The notes under the pieces were generated by a model. The model did not search any database. It was not told the origin of the DNA and saw nothing but the letters and a program-made list of their open reading frames with translations. This document shows positions 35,206 to 47,460 of a stretch of 64,000 nucleotides of DNA, piece after piece. Source of the DNA: Chaetomium olivaceum (lineage: Eukaryota > Ascomycota > Sordariomycetes > Sordariales > Chaetomiaceae); assembly GCA_039881045.1 (NCBI GenBank), contig JAYWVB010000090.1:16659-80658 (forward strand). Direction: 5' to 3'. Both the position numbers and the translations under genes were made by a program. Each line of letters starts with the position of its first letter. Positions within the stretch are counted from its first letter, which is position 1.

Positions 35206-37996
35206 ATGTGGAAGCCAGAGTTGAACTACATCACCTTACATTGTAAGATACTAGCTTGTCTAGGGCAGCATGGAGCATATGGATGGGCGATCTGGACAGG
35301 GCGACTAACTTGTTGCGTGCTGACACACAGATGCATGGATCATCTTCGCCGGCCTTCTGGCCCTGGTGGTCATCTATCCGTACGGCAATATGTCTGCCAT
35401 GGACGCCTGGTTCTTCGGCGCCAGTGCATCTACCGAGTCTGGTCTCAACACGTCCGTGAAGCGGCCGCAATACCTCTCTCAGCTCTACACCCTAACACGT
35501 GTGCAGTGTCGATATAAAGGACTTGAAAACCTACCAGCAGATCTACGTCTACGTGATTCCCATCATCACCAACCTCGGCTTCATCAACATCATCGTGATC
35601 GCCGTTCGCCTCCGCTGGTTTGAGAAGCGCTTCAAGGCAGTGGGTGAGTCACCTCCTTCTTGCTGGGCTTGGCTGTGTCAAGCAAAACCTAAGATAGTCC
35701 TCGGCAGCAGCGTCATCCTCCAAGCTGAGTGGGAGTGGCCGCTCACAGGACATCGAAGTTCAGGCACCGGCGATAACGCCGGAGAGACCCAGTGATCAGA
35801 ATGCCGATACCAAACCGTGAGTCCCAAATAGAAGAACTACTACCAGACCAGATAGTGACTAGGCGGTCTTTCCTTCTATCTTCCTCTAGGACCGAACAGA
35901 GCCCAGCACCCGATAAGTCCAATACAAATGAGCCTGCGGAACCTGCCTCATCGGGGCCCCGCGTCACCTTTGGGCAGGACGTAAATGAGCCTCGCGTGGA
36001 TTCGACCTTGTATATTCCACCGCCGAGAGAGCGCGACGACGGTATTGAAGCCTACTTAGCCCGACGTAAATCGGGGCTTAACTGACTAGCACAACCCAGG
36101 GCATTCTTTTGTCGAGAAGAACTACGTTGCAGATGACGGAGAAGACGGTAAGGAGCCTGGCTCCGCCCATGGCCTTTTGTAATCACTCACCTGCTAATAT
36201 GTCCGCACTAGATGAGGACGCCATCAAGCCGGCCGCGTCTGGGGGTCTCTCAAAAAGACGAGGATATCAGCACGAGGACGAGCCCAGCATGTCACGCAGC
36301 AAAACCGTGGAGCAGGCTGTCACCTCCCTCTTCGTCCTCGGTAAAACCGTGACGGTAGCTTCAAGGCAATCGGCGCCGCCCCCGGCTCCGCCCCATGCCC
36401 AGATGCCGTACCTTTCCAAACAGGCAACACTCGGAAGGAACTCCAACTTTTACAGACTCACCACCGAAGACCGGGAGCGGCTCGGCGGTATCGAGTATCG
36501 AGCACTGAAGCTGCTGCTGAAGATTGTTACTGGTACCACGTCGACATAGCCCCCCTAGACTCCCCAAAAGAAAACTGACGCACTGTGTAGGCTACTTCGT
36601 CGGGATTAACGTCTTCGGGGTGATTTGCTTGCTACCGTGGATACATAACGCGCCGGCAAAATACACCGACTGGCTGGAGGAGTGTGGGCAAGACAAGACT
36701 TGGTGGTAAGTTGCACTCGACAGTTGCATGACCACGTTCTGATGCTTACCTATTTTTACAAGGGCCTTTTACTCAGCCCAGACCATGGTGAACAACCTCG
36801 GCTTCACCCTCACCCCTGACTCGATGATCACATTCCGAGATGCCACTTGGCCCATGCTGGTCACCAGCTTCCTCGCCTACGCGGGGGAGACTTTCTACCC
36901 GATCTTCGTGCGCCTCATTATTTGGACCATGTCCAAGCTTGTGCCCAAGCAGTCGTCCGTGAAAGAGACCCTCCAGTTTCTCCTGAACCACCCGCGGCGA
37001 TGCTCCATGCTCCTTTTCCCCGGCCGGCCGACTTGGATCCTCTTCGGCATCTTATTCGCCATGAACTTCATCGATGTGCTCCTGATTATCGTTTCCGATC
37101 TCGACAACCCCGCGGTCAACGTGCTGCCGATGGGCCCGCGCATCCTGGCGGCAATATTCCAGGCGGCCTCGGCTCGGCACACCGGCACGGCGGCCTTCAA
37201 CCTCGCTGAGGTCAACCCCGGCGTACAGTTTACCCTGTTGGTGATGATGTACATTGCCATCTTCCCCATTGCCATCAGCATCCGGGCGTCGAACACGTAC
37301 GAAGAGAGGTCGCTGGGCGTGTACGAGCAAGAAGTCACGCCGGACGAGTCGAACGGCAAGTCGTATGTCATGATGCATATCCGGAACCAGCTCAGCTTCG
37401 ACCTGTGGTACATCTTCCTCGGCACCTTCTGGATCTGCTTCGCCGAGGCTTCCAGGATCGCGGATAACAACGATCCTGTAAGTGGCAATCCCGGACAAAT
37501 AAGACAAGCTGTATTGCTTGTTGGTTGAAAGGCGCAAGGAACGGGCGAAGCTGACCCGCATACAATTACCAGGCATTTTCGATCTTCTCAATCATGTTCG
37601 AGGTCGTCTCAGCATAGTACGTATTAACCCACCCCAAAACCATACCTTATCCAACGTGTGGAAACGGGAAGGAGTTTGAACAGCACTAACCAGCACCTGA
37701 CACACAGCGCCAACGTCGGCCTATCCCTCGGCCACCCCTCCGTGATGACGTCCCTCAGCGGACAGTTCACCACCGCCAGCAAGGTCGCCATCTGCGCCAT
37801 GATGATCCGCGGCCGCCATCGCGGCCTCCCCTATGCCGTCGACCGCGCCGTGCTCTTGCCGGGTGAGCCCGAGTATCGGGGGTTTGCCGGCCACGATGCC
37901 AAACCGGTGGAGCAGGATGCGGGGAGTACGTTTTCGCGGGTGCGGCGGGCTGTTAGTTGGGGATCATCGCGCGGACGGGGCGTGGCCGAGCAATAA
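35206..37996 (+). CDS. TRK1: TRK-family potassium transporter, 11 exons
   Basis: High-affinity K+ uptake system of the fungal plasma membrane. Inferred exons: 35206-35242, 35331-35451, 35507-35643, 35708-35816, 35890-36041, 36100-36147, 36212-36532, 36591-36705, 36763-37477, 37573-37616, 37708-37996. The coding length is 2,088 nt, an exact multiple of three (695 residues), with no frame correction needed. The start MWKPELNYITLHYAW is the usual fungal TRK start. Pore-helix/filter regions are visible as FFGASASTESGLNTVDI (first MPM unit), SAQTMVNNLGFTL (second), AARHTGTAAFN-like SARHTGTAAFNL (third) and FSIMFEVVSAYANVGLSLG (fourth). The residue before NLARLKLL-type helices is the conserved LGGIEYRALKLLLKIV. 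The loop between MPM1 and MPM2 is charged, Ser/Pro-rich and comparatively short, which explains why the protein is smaller than Neurospora TRK1. The many small exons sit in this variable loop. Confidence 0.92.
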
Positions 37997-38852
37997 CGAG
38001 GACAGGGGACAGGCGGCTGGGTGAGAGCTCGGCAGATAGGTAGGTAGGTGGGTGTGGTGTGGTGTGGTTGAATGGTATTGTATAGCCTAGTCCCTTTCTC
38101 CCGGGTTACCACGACTTTTGTCTGCCTGTTGAGATGCTCCGAGTGCTCACTCACATGCCCCAGAGGTTGTGGGTTGACCGCAATTTTGACAACTTATTTC
38201 CATGTAACCCCTGACTTTTGATGTAACTTGGGGCCATTCATTGTGGTATTTAAATGCCCGGCCAATATGATGTCAATATTGTAGAAAGAAACGTTGGAAT
38301 TCTCGACGAGAAAAACAAAGATATTGTATTGTACGTGTGTGTGGCTTCTTGTACATGTACCAAGTACAGTCGTTAACTCTATTAATCGGTAATGTGTATT
38401 TACACCGGCAGTCAGGGGTCATTCAGCGGCTCGCACTTTTCGAATTGTAATCTTCGCGTCAGAGATCTAACCCCAAAAAGCTTAGAGATGCTTGGCTGCA
38501 GACCCAGGGTCCAACAAAAATCCAGATGTGGAGAGGGTCAACGCGGAGGGCTGCAGCGCGCCGAGGGTTGAGAACGATTTCTGAATACACCTCGTTCCAC
38601 TGGAGTTTGTTTCTGCCTCCTTTACACAACCACCAATTCCGGGAGCTGACACGTGCTTATTTTCCTTCCTTCTACCGCTCCTTTTCCCAACTTTCACTAT
38701 TATGACGGAGCAGCATTTATATGTGTAGTGTCAACAATTGAAAGACGACAGCGTGTCTCAATTGCAATTCGGAAACTCGGAAACCCGCAATCTTTGACCT
38801 TCACCTTCACCACGACTTCTCCCGCATCTCGAATCTCGACAAAGAAGGAACC
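37997..38852. other. Intergenic region between TRK1 and ceramide synthase
   Basis: No gene seen. A GGTAGGTAGGTGGGTGTGGTGTGG simple-sequence stretch lies just after the TRK1 stop (about 38037-38068). The right end is the ceramide synthase leader (CACCTTCACCACG-like pyrimidine-rich sequence). Confidence 0.55.
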
Positions 38853-40344
38853 ATGGCGGGCGGCTCCGAGCCTTTCCCGCCTCTTAGCATGGCAGCCAAT
38901 CGCCAGTTTCAATCTTCAACGGCAGACAACAATGCGCCTCGCCGGCGTAGAAAGTCTAGCATCCTCGGGAGCGAACTGCGACTCGGCGACACGGGTGCGC
39001 CCTCAATAGCAACGGGCATTGCCCATCTTAGCGGCTCCAAGGTACGTTCTCATCGGGATACAAGGCCGTTTAAGACCTCCTTCCTGGCGCTGACGGCAGT
39101 AGGAGCCAGTAACAAGTCCCGCGACACCCTCTAAGCGCTTCTCCAAGCGTCGGAAAGCCCGATCCGCCTTGCGCCGCGCGAAGAGCATCGCCGTCAAGCA
39201 CACCTGGGTACTCCCGCTAGCCATCCTGCTCGCCTTCCTGGTGTTATACGCCGTCAACCCGACCGAGAACAACCCGATCCACCACTTCATATTCCTCTCG
39301 TACAGGCTGCCCGTGACGAACCCCGACGAGCTCCCACAGTATGGCAAGGGCCTCTGGGACATTGCCTTCGTCTCCTTCTACACCGTCGTGCTGTCATTTA
39401 CCCGCGAATTCATCATGCAAGAGATCCTGCGTCCCATGGCCCGCTATGCTGGGCTCAAGTCGCGCGGAAAGCAGGCTCGCTACATGGAGCAGATGTACAC
39501 GGCCCTCTACTTTGGCATTTTGGGGCCCACCGGCATGTACGTCATGAGCCGCACTCCGGTGTGGTACTTCAACACCCGCGGCATGTACGAGAACTTCCCG
39601 CACATGACCCATGACGCCGTCTTCAAGTTCTATTACCTCTTCCAGGCCGCCTACTGGGCCCAGCAGGCCATTGTGCTGCTGCTGGGCATGGAGAAGCCGC
39701 GCAAGGACTTCAAGGAGCTAGTCGGCCACCACATTGTCAGCCTGGCCCTGATCGCCCTGAGCTATCGCTTCCACTTCACCTACATGGGGTTGGCCGTGTA
39801 CATCACCCACGATATTTCCGACTTCTTCCTTGCCGTATGTATACCTCCCTTTTCCCCTTGTTTACTCGACTAACCCCCAGATTCTCAGACTTCCAAAACC
39901 CTCAACTACCTCGACCACTGGCTGACAGGCCCCTACTACTTCACCTTCATGTGCGTGTGGATCTACCTGCGCCACTACCTCAACCTGCGCATTCTCTTCA
40001 GCCTCTTCACCGAGTTCAAGACGGTCGGGCCCTACGGGGTCAACTGGGAGACCCAGCAGTACAAGGGCACCCTGTCCTTCGTCATCACCCTCTCCCTTCT
40101 CAGCTCGCTGCAGGCCCTTAACCTGTTCTGGCTCTTCTTCATCCTGCGCATCGCCTACCGCTTCGCCGTCCACAACGTCGCCAAGGACGACCGCAGCGAC
40201 GCCGAGGAGTCGGAGTTGGAGGAGGCTGCTGCCCCGGAGGTGAACGGCAAGGCTGCTGCCGTGGCCAATGGGACGGCCAAGAGCTACGCTGCTACTGCTT
40301 CCGTTGATGCTGCCACCAACGGTGCGACGAAGAAGCGCAAGTAG
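38853..40344 (+). CDS. LAG1: Ceramide synthase, LAG1/LAC1 family
   Basis: Catalyses N-acylation of sphingoid bases with fatty acyl-CoA to form (dihydro)ceramide in the ER. Exons 38853-39041, 39106-39834 and 39889-40344 give 457 residues, all in phase. The N-terminus is basic and Ser-rich (PRRRRKSSILGSELRLGD). The first membrane segment is HTWVLPLAILLAFLVLYAV. The Lag1 catalytic block lies in exon 2: ELVGHHIVSLALIALSY, with the paired His, then THDISDFFLA with the catalytic HD-like pair. TSKTLNYLDHWLTGPYYF follows after intron 2. The C-terminal tail is Glu- and Ala-rich and ends in KKRK, a typical ER-retrieval-like dilysine ending. The acceptor of intron 1 is taken as the AG at 39104-39105, because the two AGs upstream of it give stops. 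Confidence 0.93.
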
Positions 40345-41167
40345 AGAGGCGGGCTTCGGGCGGCGCCTTCTTGTTGTACAAATTTGTTTGGATTAGATGG
40401 GAGACCATGTATGGAGGAGGAAGGATGTCGGCATATCTTTCGCTTTATTACACATTCCTGCCTGCCTCACGGCGAGACAGACAGGAGGGGGTCATTGGAC
40501 AGGTGTCGAGGCGTTGTTTTGAGGGGACGGGTTCTCCGGCTTGAGCATTGTCAAAGGTCTTGGGGTGATTTTGTTCAAGGCGTCGTCGTTCGCTAAAAGA
40601 GGCTGGGGTTACCATACACTCGCTTATCGGTTTGGGTATAGAGAGGAGAAGTTGGGCTATGACGCAGAAGACGACCATCATGGCAACGGCAGGTTTGGGA
40701 CGGAAGGGCTGAATCATTGGGTCTGTTCCGGTCAAGACGGCATACGGGCGCGAACATCAAGAGGGTACTGCTACATCCACCACCAAAAGAAAACGTCACG
40801 ATCCCGCTTGGCCCACGCAAAGGAATTAGCCAAGGTATCCAATGGCCCTCGAACCAACAACACCTGGAATTTATAATACCAGGACGGGACAGAGCAGGGC
40901 CGGGCCGGGCAAGGCAGGTCTCCAGCAAGACCATGTTTGCACGCACGCAACGCCCTGACGGCCGCAACCCATCTGACGGACAGATACACACGGTTAGCTG
41001 ATCTGTATGACTTTTTTTGACACTTTTTCGATAGTATAGGGCTTTGAATAGTAGTTTTAATACAACGACTGATGCACATATATACATACATACGAGCACT
41101 CAAACCCAACCGCGATGTGGTCTTCTCTCGCTCCTGTTACAACCCACCCATGCAGGAGAGGTTTTGT

Positions 41168-41241
<74 letters not shown>

Positions 41242-41244
41242 ATT

Positions 41245-41278
<34 letters not shown>

Positions 41279-42568
41279 TCGTTCTTTATACGCTAGTTAT
41301 GTATGTACTTGGCTGAAGCTGGGATGCCATCGCCCCGTCCGTCATCCTAACCTGGCCGAGCAACGCCTCACCACGGCAACAGCACACACGGGAGACAAAA
41401 ATCGCTTCACAAGGTTCAATCGCCTATCAAGTTATTCGCGTTAGCGAGTATATTGCTTTGTGGCACCGCCGCTGTTCGTAACTAACATTCTATTAGCGGC
41501 GAACCACACGTCTTACTGCAAGTAGCAGCACATAGTCAGAGAGAAAACCCGAGTTCAAGGGACTCAACATCCGCCGAGTTATTCTGGTCTCCCCATCCCA
41601 CGTGGGATGATAGTATGTTGGACGACGGAAGGTCAGACAAAACAAAGGGTATTCATTGCGTTCATACATACAAGTTGGTAGGGTTCTCAAAATTGATTAG
41701 ATCAAGGATATCATTTCTTTCTTTATCCCACTTCCCACCCTGTGCTCCCTCTGTAAGGGGCCAAGGGCAACACAAAAACAAGCCAAAACAAAAGTCAGCC
41801 AACCATGAACTTGCACACCCCTATTGCATTCCATGATGACTGCGACCGGCCGTGGCCGTGTCCCCCCCTATTTGCACCGTCCCCGGTCCTGTCCCCCTCC
41901 CCGTCCCCGTCCCCAGTCCCGTCCTTGTCCTATGCCTAGCCCATCCCGTCCTATCCTATGCCACCCCGTCCCATTACCTCACCCCCTTTCCAAGCAAACC
42001 CACAGCCCTTCCAACCACCAAAACCCAATAAACCGCTTCAAAAACGCCGCCCATGCTTTGGGAATCATGGTCATATTCATCTCTCATTAACATGCAAAAT
42101 GGCGCTTGCATGCATAATGCAGCAGCAACAACAACAGACCGTCTTGCCCACGCACCAGAAAAAGAAAAGCAATCAAAAAGCAAGAAGGCGGATTGGTATA
42201 TAAACAACACACAGAAGGAGGAGGGTCGAATTATTAGGGTTATGCTCCGGAAAACGTCTTTGTTTGTTGAACAGTCCAGTTCGAAAATGGGATCGAGTTG
42301 AATTCGAGTCGTGATTCATCGAGCGGCGATGATCGCGTTGATCATTGTTGTTGCCGTTTGTGGGCGGGATTAAAGTGGAGGCTTTGCCTCGCTGGGGTTG
42401 TTGCCGGAATTAATGACATCAGTTGTTGATGGATGATGCTGTGGTAAGGGCAAACACGCAGTGGGCAGAGGGCAAGACTAGGCCAGGGTTTGGTGTGGCT
42501 AGCCCATCTCTATAATGGCTGCTTTGGGTATAAAGTGGTTTCGACATCAGCTTCTGCCCGCAACAAGC
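40345..42568. other. Convergent intergenic region with simple repeats
   Basis: 2.2 kb between the ceramide synthase stop (+) and the ABC transporter stop (-). It holds a heptanucleotide array (listed separately), a CCCCGTCC-type C-rich tract at about 41866-41975, and no coding sequence I can support. Confidence 0.55.
41166..41280 (+). repeat. Heptanucleotide microsatellite (CTGTCTT)n
   Basis: About 16 tandem copies of a 7-bp unit with a single variant copy (TATTCTG near 41240). Since 7 is not a multiple of three, all three plus-strand frames read the same repeated peptide pattern without a stop, which creates spurious open frames around it. Confidence 0.96.
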
Positions 42569-45500
42569 TCAGGGAGACCTGGATGCGTCTGTCGAACGGC
42601 CTGCAGATGATTCCGAGGGGAAGGAGTAGAGAAGCGGTCGGGGCCCGTCATCCGGCTTTTCGGGATGGCCTTCGTTACCGTCCGAGCCATCGTCTTGTAG
42701 TGTGCCGTCCGAGCTGCTCGAGGAGGTGCTGCTTGTGTGCGACGAAATAGAAGCGGTTTCGTGCGCGTCAGCGGCCGTGGCCGCAGGACTGTGGGGCGCC
42801 GTGGGTAAGATGGTCGATGAGAGCATACTGTTGTAGCCGTCGTCGCCGATGTTCGCCTGGCTCAGGAGCTTCTTGGCCTTCCGGGTGGCATCGCGTGCGT
42901 GCTCAGCCGCCTTCTCGGCGCGGCAGTGCTTCTCCCACATGGCGGAGTAGCGACCATTGAGCGCTAAGAGCTCTTGGTGAGTGCCCCTCTCCACCACAGT
43001 ACCGGCATGAAGGACGATGATTTGGTCGGCATGGGTGATGGTCGACAATCGATGGCTGGTGCTGATGGTTAGTTCTGAGATCTCGTTAGATTGAGAAAGC
43101 GAGCACTTACGCAATGATTAAGAGTGTGCGATCTTGACCAAATTTGCCGCTGATCAATTTGGACTGGATCTTTTGCTCCGTTTCTCCGTCAAGCGCCGAA
43201 GTCGCTTCGTCTAGCATGATGATCTTGGGGTTCTTCAAGATGGTTCGCGCGATTGCCACACGTTGCTTCTCGCCACCGCTCAGCCGGAGACCCCGCTCGC
43301 CCACCTTGGTCAAGTAGCCGTCCGGGAAGCTCATGATACGGTCGTGGATGGCAGCAGCTCGGCAGGCGTCAAAAACGTCGTCGTCGGTCGCATTCGGGTT
43401 GGCGTACTTCAGGTTGTACATGAGCGTCTCGTTGAACAAGATGGTATCCTGCGGTACGACACCGATGAAACGGCGCACCGAGTCGATCGATACGTCCTTG
43501 ACGTCCTGGCCGTCGACCTCGATGCTTCCTTCGCGGCAGTTGTAGTACCGGAACATGAGGCGGAAGACAGTCGACTTGCCGCCGCCGGACTCGCCCACAA
43601 ATGCGGTCGTGGTGCCCGGCTTGCACTCGAAGGATAGGTCGTGCAGGGCCGTCCTGCGCTTGTCGTAAGAAAAGCCGACACCGTTCCACTTGATATGCCC
43701 GGTGCATTCCCGAAGGGGTTCCGCGTCGGGCTTGTCCACGACGGTCGGTTGGATCTTGAAAAGCTCGAGCAGTCTCTCACCAGAGATCATAGCCGACTGT
43801 ACGGTCCGGTAGAAGGTGCCGAAGAAGTTGAGAGGCCCTTGCAACTGATTGAGATAGGTGACAAGCATGACAAACTCGCCAACGGTCCTGTCACCGCGCG
43901 ACACCTGGTAACCGCACGTCAGAAGGGCGACGAGCAGGCCGCACATGAACACAACCGACTGGCACATGTTCATGTGGTTGATGCCATATGTAAACCTGGG
44001 CCTCGGCCACCTGAAACTTCTTGACGCATCGCCGTAGCGGTCAAATTCCTCCTCTCTCGGCGTTGAAGTACTTGACCGTCTCGTACGACATGATGGGAGT
44101 CGTTCTTGACGACGGCTTCTCTCTTCGCGGTCGGCGTTGACCATGTCGCGGCGCTGGTCTGACCTGGTGGCGGCCATGCGGATCGTCAATTAAAGGTAGT
44201 AAAAGGTGATGATGGAGACGAAGAGGCGACAGGGGACCCGAATCGGATTGTAAAAGTAGATGATGGCAACCAACAGGTCTACCAACATTGGGACCACCTG
44301 GAAGGTAACCTGCTCTCGAGAAACTGGTTGATGGAGGCGCCCTGTTGAGTGCCGAAAGCACCTCGCCGGTGCGCTTGCCCAGGTGGAAGTCCAACGAGAG
44401 AGAGTGTACATGTTCGAAGGCGGCCGTCGTCAGGGCTCGGTACGTGTGCTGGGATACGGGAACCCAGAGGATCGACCGGACCGATCCCAGCAGACCTGAG
44501 GGTCCTTGGAGTAGCTTGTACAGGATCAGAAGTCCGAGTTCGATCCACACACGGTCGCCGTCCTTCTTGAACGTGTCTGTTACAATGCCGAGCTGCGCGG
44601 GCACCAGGATGTTGACGACGCGCTGTAGCACAACCAGGACGAAGCACAGCACAACCACAACCTTGAGCCTAGCCGACCTGCTGGGCCACAGGTAGGGGAA
44701 GAAGACCGAGTATCCGCGGCAATATTCGAACCACGACTTGTGGGGAAGCTTGTCGGGCCTGTAGAAAGCGGCCCCCTGGTCTTGTTGCTGGCAGCCCTGG
44801 TCGGTGGGGTTGTCCGAGTTGCGGCGGGCATTCCCAATCGTGCTGCCGTAGTGGGTGCGGCGCGTCGCATGCCCATTGGCGTGACCGTGGTAGTCTCCGT
44901 TGCCGTTGAGCAGCGGGCTCCCCTCGTCTGAATCCGATGCCTGCGCCTCCTCGTCACGGAGCCGCCGCTCCTCCAACCGCCTCTTAGTAACGGCCGCATA
45001 CAAGCTGACGAGAGAGACGAGGACGCAGAGACGAAAGCCCGCAATGCCGAGGTCGATTGTGTCCCATGATCCAGGGCTGCTGTCCACGCCCGCTGCGAGG
45101 TAGCCGAGGTAGCCGTTCGCCGTCAATGCGTGGATAGAGGCGACCAAGATGACAATTTCGCCCACCAGACCGAGGGCCCAGACGATGAAGTGAACAACGA
45201 TGGGGCTTTGGCGCCACTCGAGAAGGGTGATGAGCACATAGAGATAGAGAAACGCGGAGCCGACGACGTAGACCTATATGCTTTGTCAGCTTCGGCACGT
45301 CCGTTTAAGCGGGCGCGGGCAGACGGGCGGACGGCCGAGCCTGCGCGCGTTGCGGGGCAAAACTCACAATTCTTTCGTCGCCACACCACCACACATCAGC
45401 GAGCCCCGCGTCTTTGCTCGAGGTCATGGCATGGGCGGCGATTGCGACGCCATTGGCGACGAACGACATGACAAGGGCGCCTGTCAGGTACAGAAAGGCG

Positions 45501-45781
45501 CACCAAGCAAAGCCGCCGGTACCACTAGCATTGTCATCTGCCTCGAGTGACTCCTGCTCCAGCTTCCTCTTCGTCATCGGCAGGGGTTTCCCGCCGGGGC
45601 CCCTGACGGTGGGTGCAGCCAGCTGCTCCTCGGTTTTTGACGTGACGACGGTGTGAACACCGGCCGAGATGACGAAGGTCAGGAGCAGGATAACCGGGTA
45701 TAGTAACTGGGCCGTTCGCAGGACCGACTGCGGGGTGTTGGAGGCCGGCTCCGGACCGCCGTTGTCGAGTAGCGGATCCAT
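42569..45781 (-). CDS. HMT1: HMT1-type ABC half-transporter (vacuolar heavy-metal tolerance), frame heavily damaged at 44.0-44.4 kb
   Basis: ABCB half-transporters of this type move thiol-peptide or metal conjugates into the vacuole. Leftward exons: 45781-45368, 45273-43111 and 43055-42569. The N-terminal extension has about five hydrophobic segments (e.g. [20 protein letters not shown]), the hallmark separating HMT1 from plain ATM1. The ABC membrane domain includes [19 protein letters not shown] and [17 protein letters not shown]. The nucleotide-binding domain is complete: Walker [11 protein letters not shown]-loop [13 protein letters not shown], signature [17 protein letters not shown], Walker [14 protein letters not shown], and H-loop [17 protein letters not shown] joined across intron 2. 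The tail is Ser/Asp-rich. Between about 44,035 and 44,350 at least six small indels are needed to follow the family sequence ([61 protein letters not shown]). Flanking sequence is clean, which argues for a local consensus problem. Confidence 0.87.
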
Positions 45782-47404
45782 GCTGGGCCTGCGAGCGAGA
45801 CCAGAGAAGTTAGAGGAGGGAACGGTGGGTGAGGCAGCAGGAGGAGGGCGTGGTAAGAGGACGGCAAAGGAAGGGTAGGGGGGAGAAGATGGAGGAGGAG
45901 AAAAGAAGAAACGAGGGTTATTGCAGGCAACACGACATGCTGCTGGCCTGCGGAGCTGGAGGCGAGGAGGAGGGGTGTACCGCGGGAGCGGGAGACGGTG
46001 GTGGAAGGTAACAGAGCGGACAGCAAGGCAGTGATGGTGTTAGGACATACGGGGTTTCCAGGTAGTGGAGGTCAGGTCGGGGGAGGTTGTTCTCTTAGAA
46101 TGAGGCGAAGCAGTGCCGGCGGCTCATGGCCCTTTTCGGGTTGTGGCGGCAAATGGAGGGGCTCGGGGGCTGTTCATTGTGTGTTTTCGCGTGGTCAGCA
46201 ATGGTGAATTCCATGGAACGGCACACAACAACGGGTGAATGGCCCAGATGGCGCAGTGCGCAAGTCGTGCTCGTTTGAGAGAGGCGGCATGTGGTGGGGA
46301 AGGGCGATGTGCAGCTGACGAGGTTGGATGTGGCTTTTGCCACTGAAGCGGGTCCTGAGGTCGAGATCACGGAGATCACGAACCCGACTAACTATCGCTG
46401 GGGGCGGTATGACTGGCAGATGATATGATTTGAACTAACCTGGGGGGATGCGCAAGCCTTCCCAAGATCTACAGGGTAGGTTTTGCTTGCAGCTGCCTCT
46501 TCTTCTCTCTTTCTCTCTCTTCTTTTTTTTTGGGGTGTCGACCTCGGTCGGGATGGTCTTTCGGTGTGACCTCCCTCTGGAAAGGAAAGGCCGATCTCAA
46601 CCGATGGAACGGAGCGAGACACAGGACCCGGGATCAGCAGACGAATTGAACCTCTCAAGCCAAGGAGGGATCTGAAAAAATAAAACGAGCGTGGTGGGAC
46701 GGTGTTCGCTGATGCTTTGAGAAAAGTCGAGATCCAAAAGGACCGGCACCCGGGGAGTTCCAAGGTATTAGTTAGTTGACTCGAAGTCAGTCGGCATGCC
46801 TGCCCTTCCCCGGGGCTGTGGTAGGTGAAGTCGGTAAAAAGGTACTGTGTTGCCGGCTGCTTCGCTAGAGCAGCACCCCGGGTGGCAGGGTTCGACAGAG
46901 ATGCAGGGGTACCCTGTTTGGATGGGATGTCAGGCCGCCAGCCAACCAGACTGACGGCAGGCACGCGGGTCTTCTTGGGCGGTGGGGTGGGGGAGTGGAG
47001 GAAGGGGGAGTCCAGGCCTGCGGCTTCCCAGAGTGCAGAAGTCGCAGATGGTTGGCTGGAGGTGACACAAAGCCCGCAGTTGCAACCGTGTACCACTGAA
47101 AGGTACATGTCGTAACTTCCATTTATTGACCTTGGGATAGGTAGTACGAGTATATACCTACATTATTAGGTTGTAACTTCCATTTTTCTGGAAATCTGGA
47201 ACCCAAATTTGAGACGAACCATGGAAGCTACCAAGGAAGGTACGTTCTGCGTTACCGAAGCTGCCGCGAATGAATATGGGGCTTAGGCGTTTCCCCTCTT
47301 CAACTCAGCGTTTAATCAAGGGCCGACCGGGCGACTTGCGACGGGTCGAGACAGGATTCTGAGACCGACCGAAGACAGACCATGGACAGACCACGGACAC
47401 ATAC

Positions 47405-47460
47405 AAACCACAAACCACACACCACACACCACACACCATACATCACACACACCACACACC
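47405..47460. repeat. CA-rich degenerate repeat
   Basis: Irregular tandem ACCACACACC-type words, about 56 bp, followed by an A-rich run and, 40 bp on, by a run of ten or more C residues. Confidence 0.8.

Noticed and set aside
41350..41430. Possible tRNA (TGGCCGAGC followed by GGTTCAATC)
   Set aside because: The D-loop GG is missing and I could not pair an acceptor stem.
41044..41444. Three overlapping plus-strand open frames of 74-109 codons
   Set aside because: They exist only because the heptanucleotide repeat has no stop in any frame.
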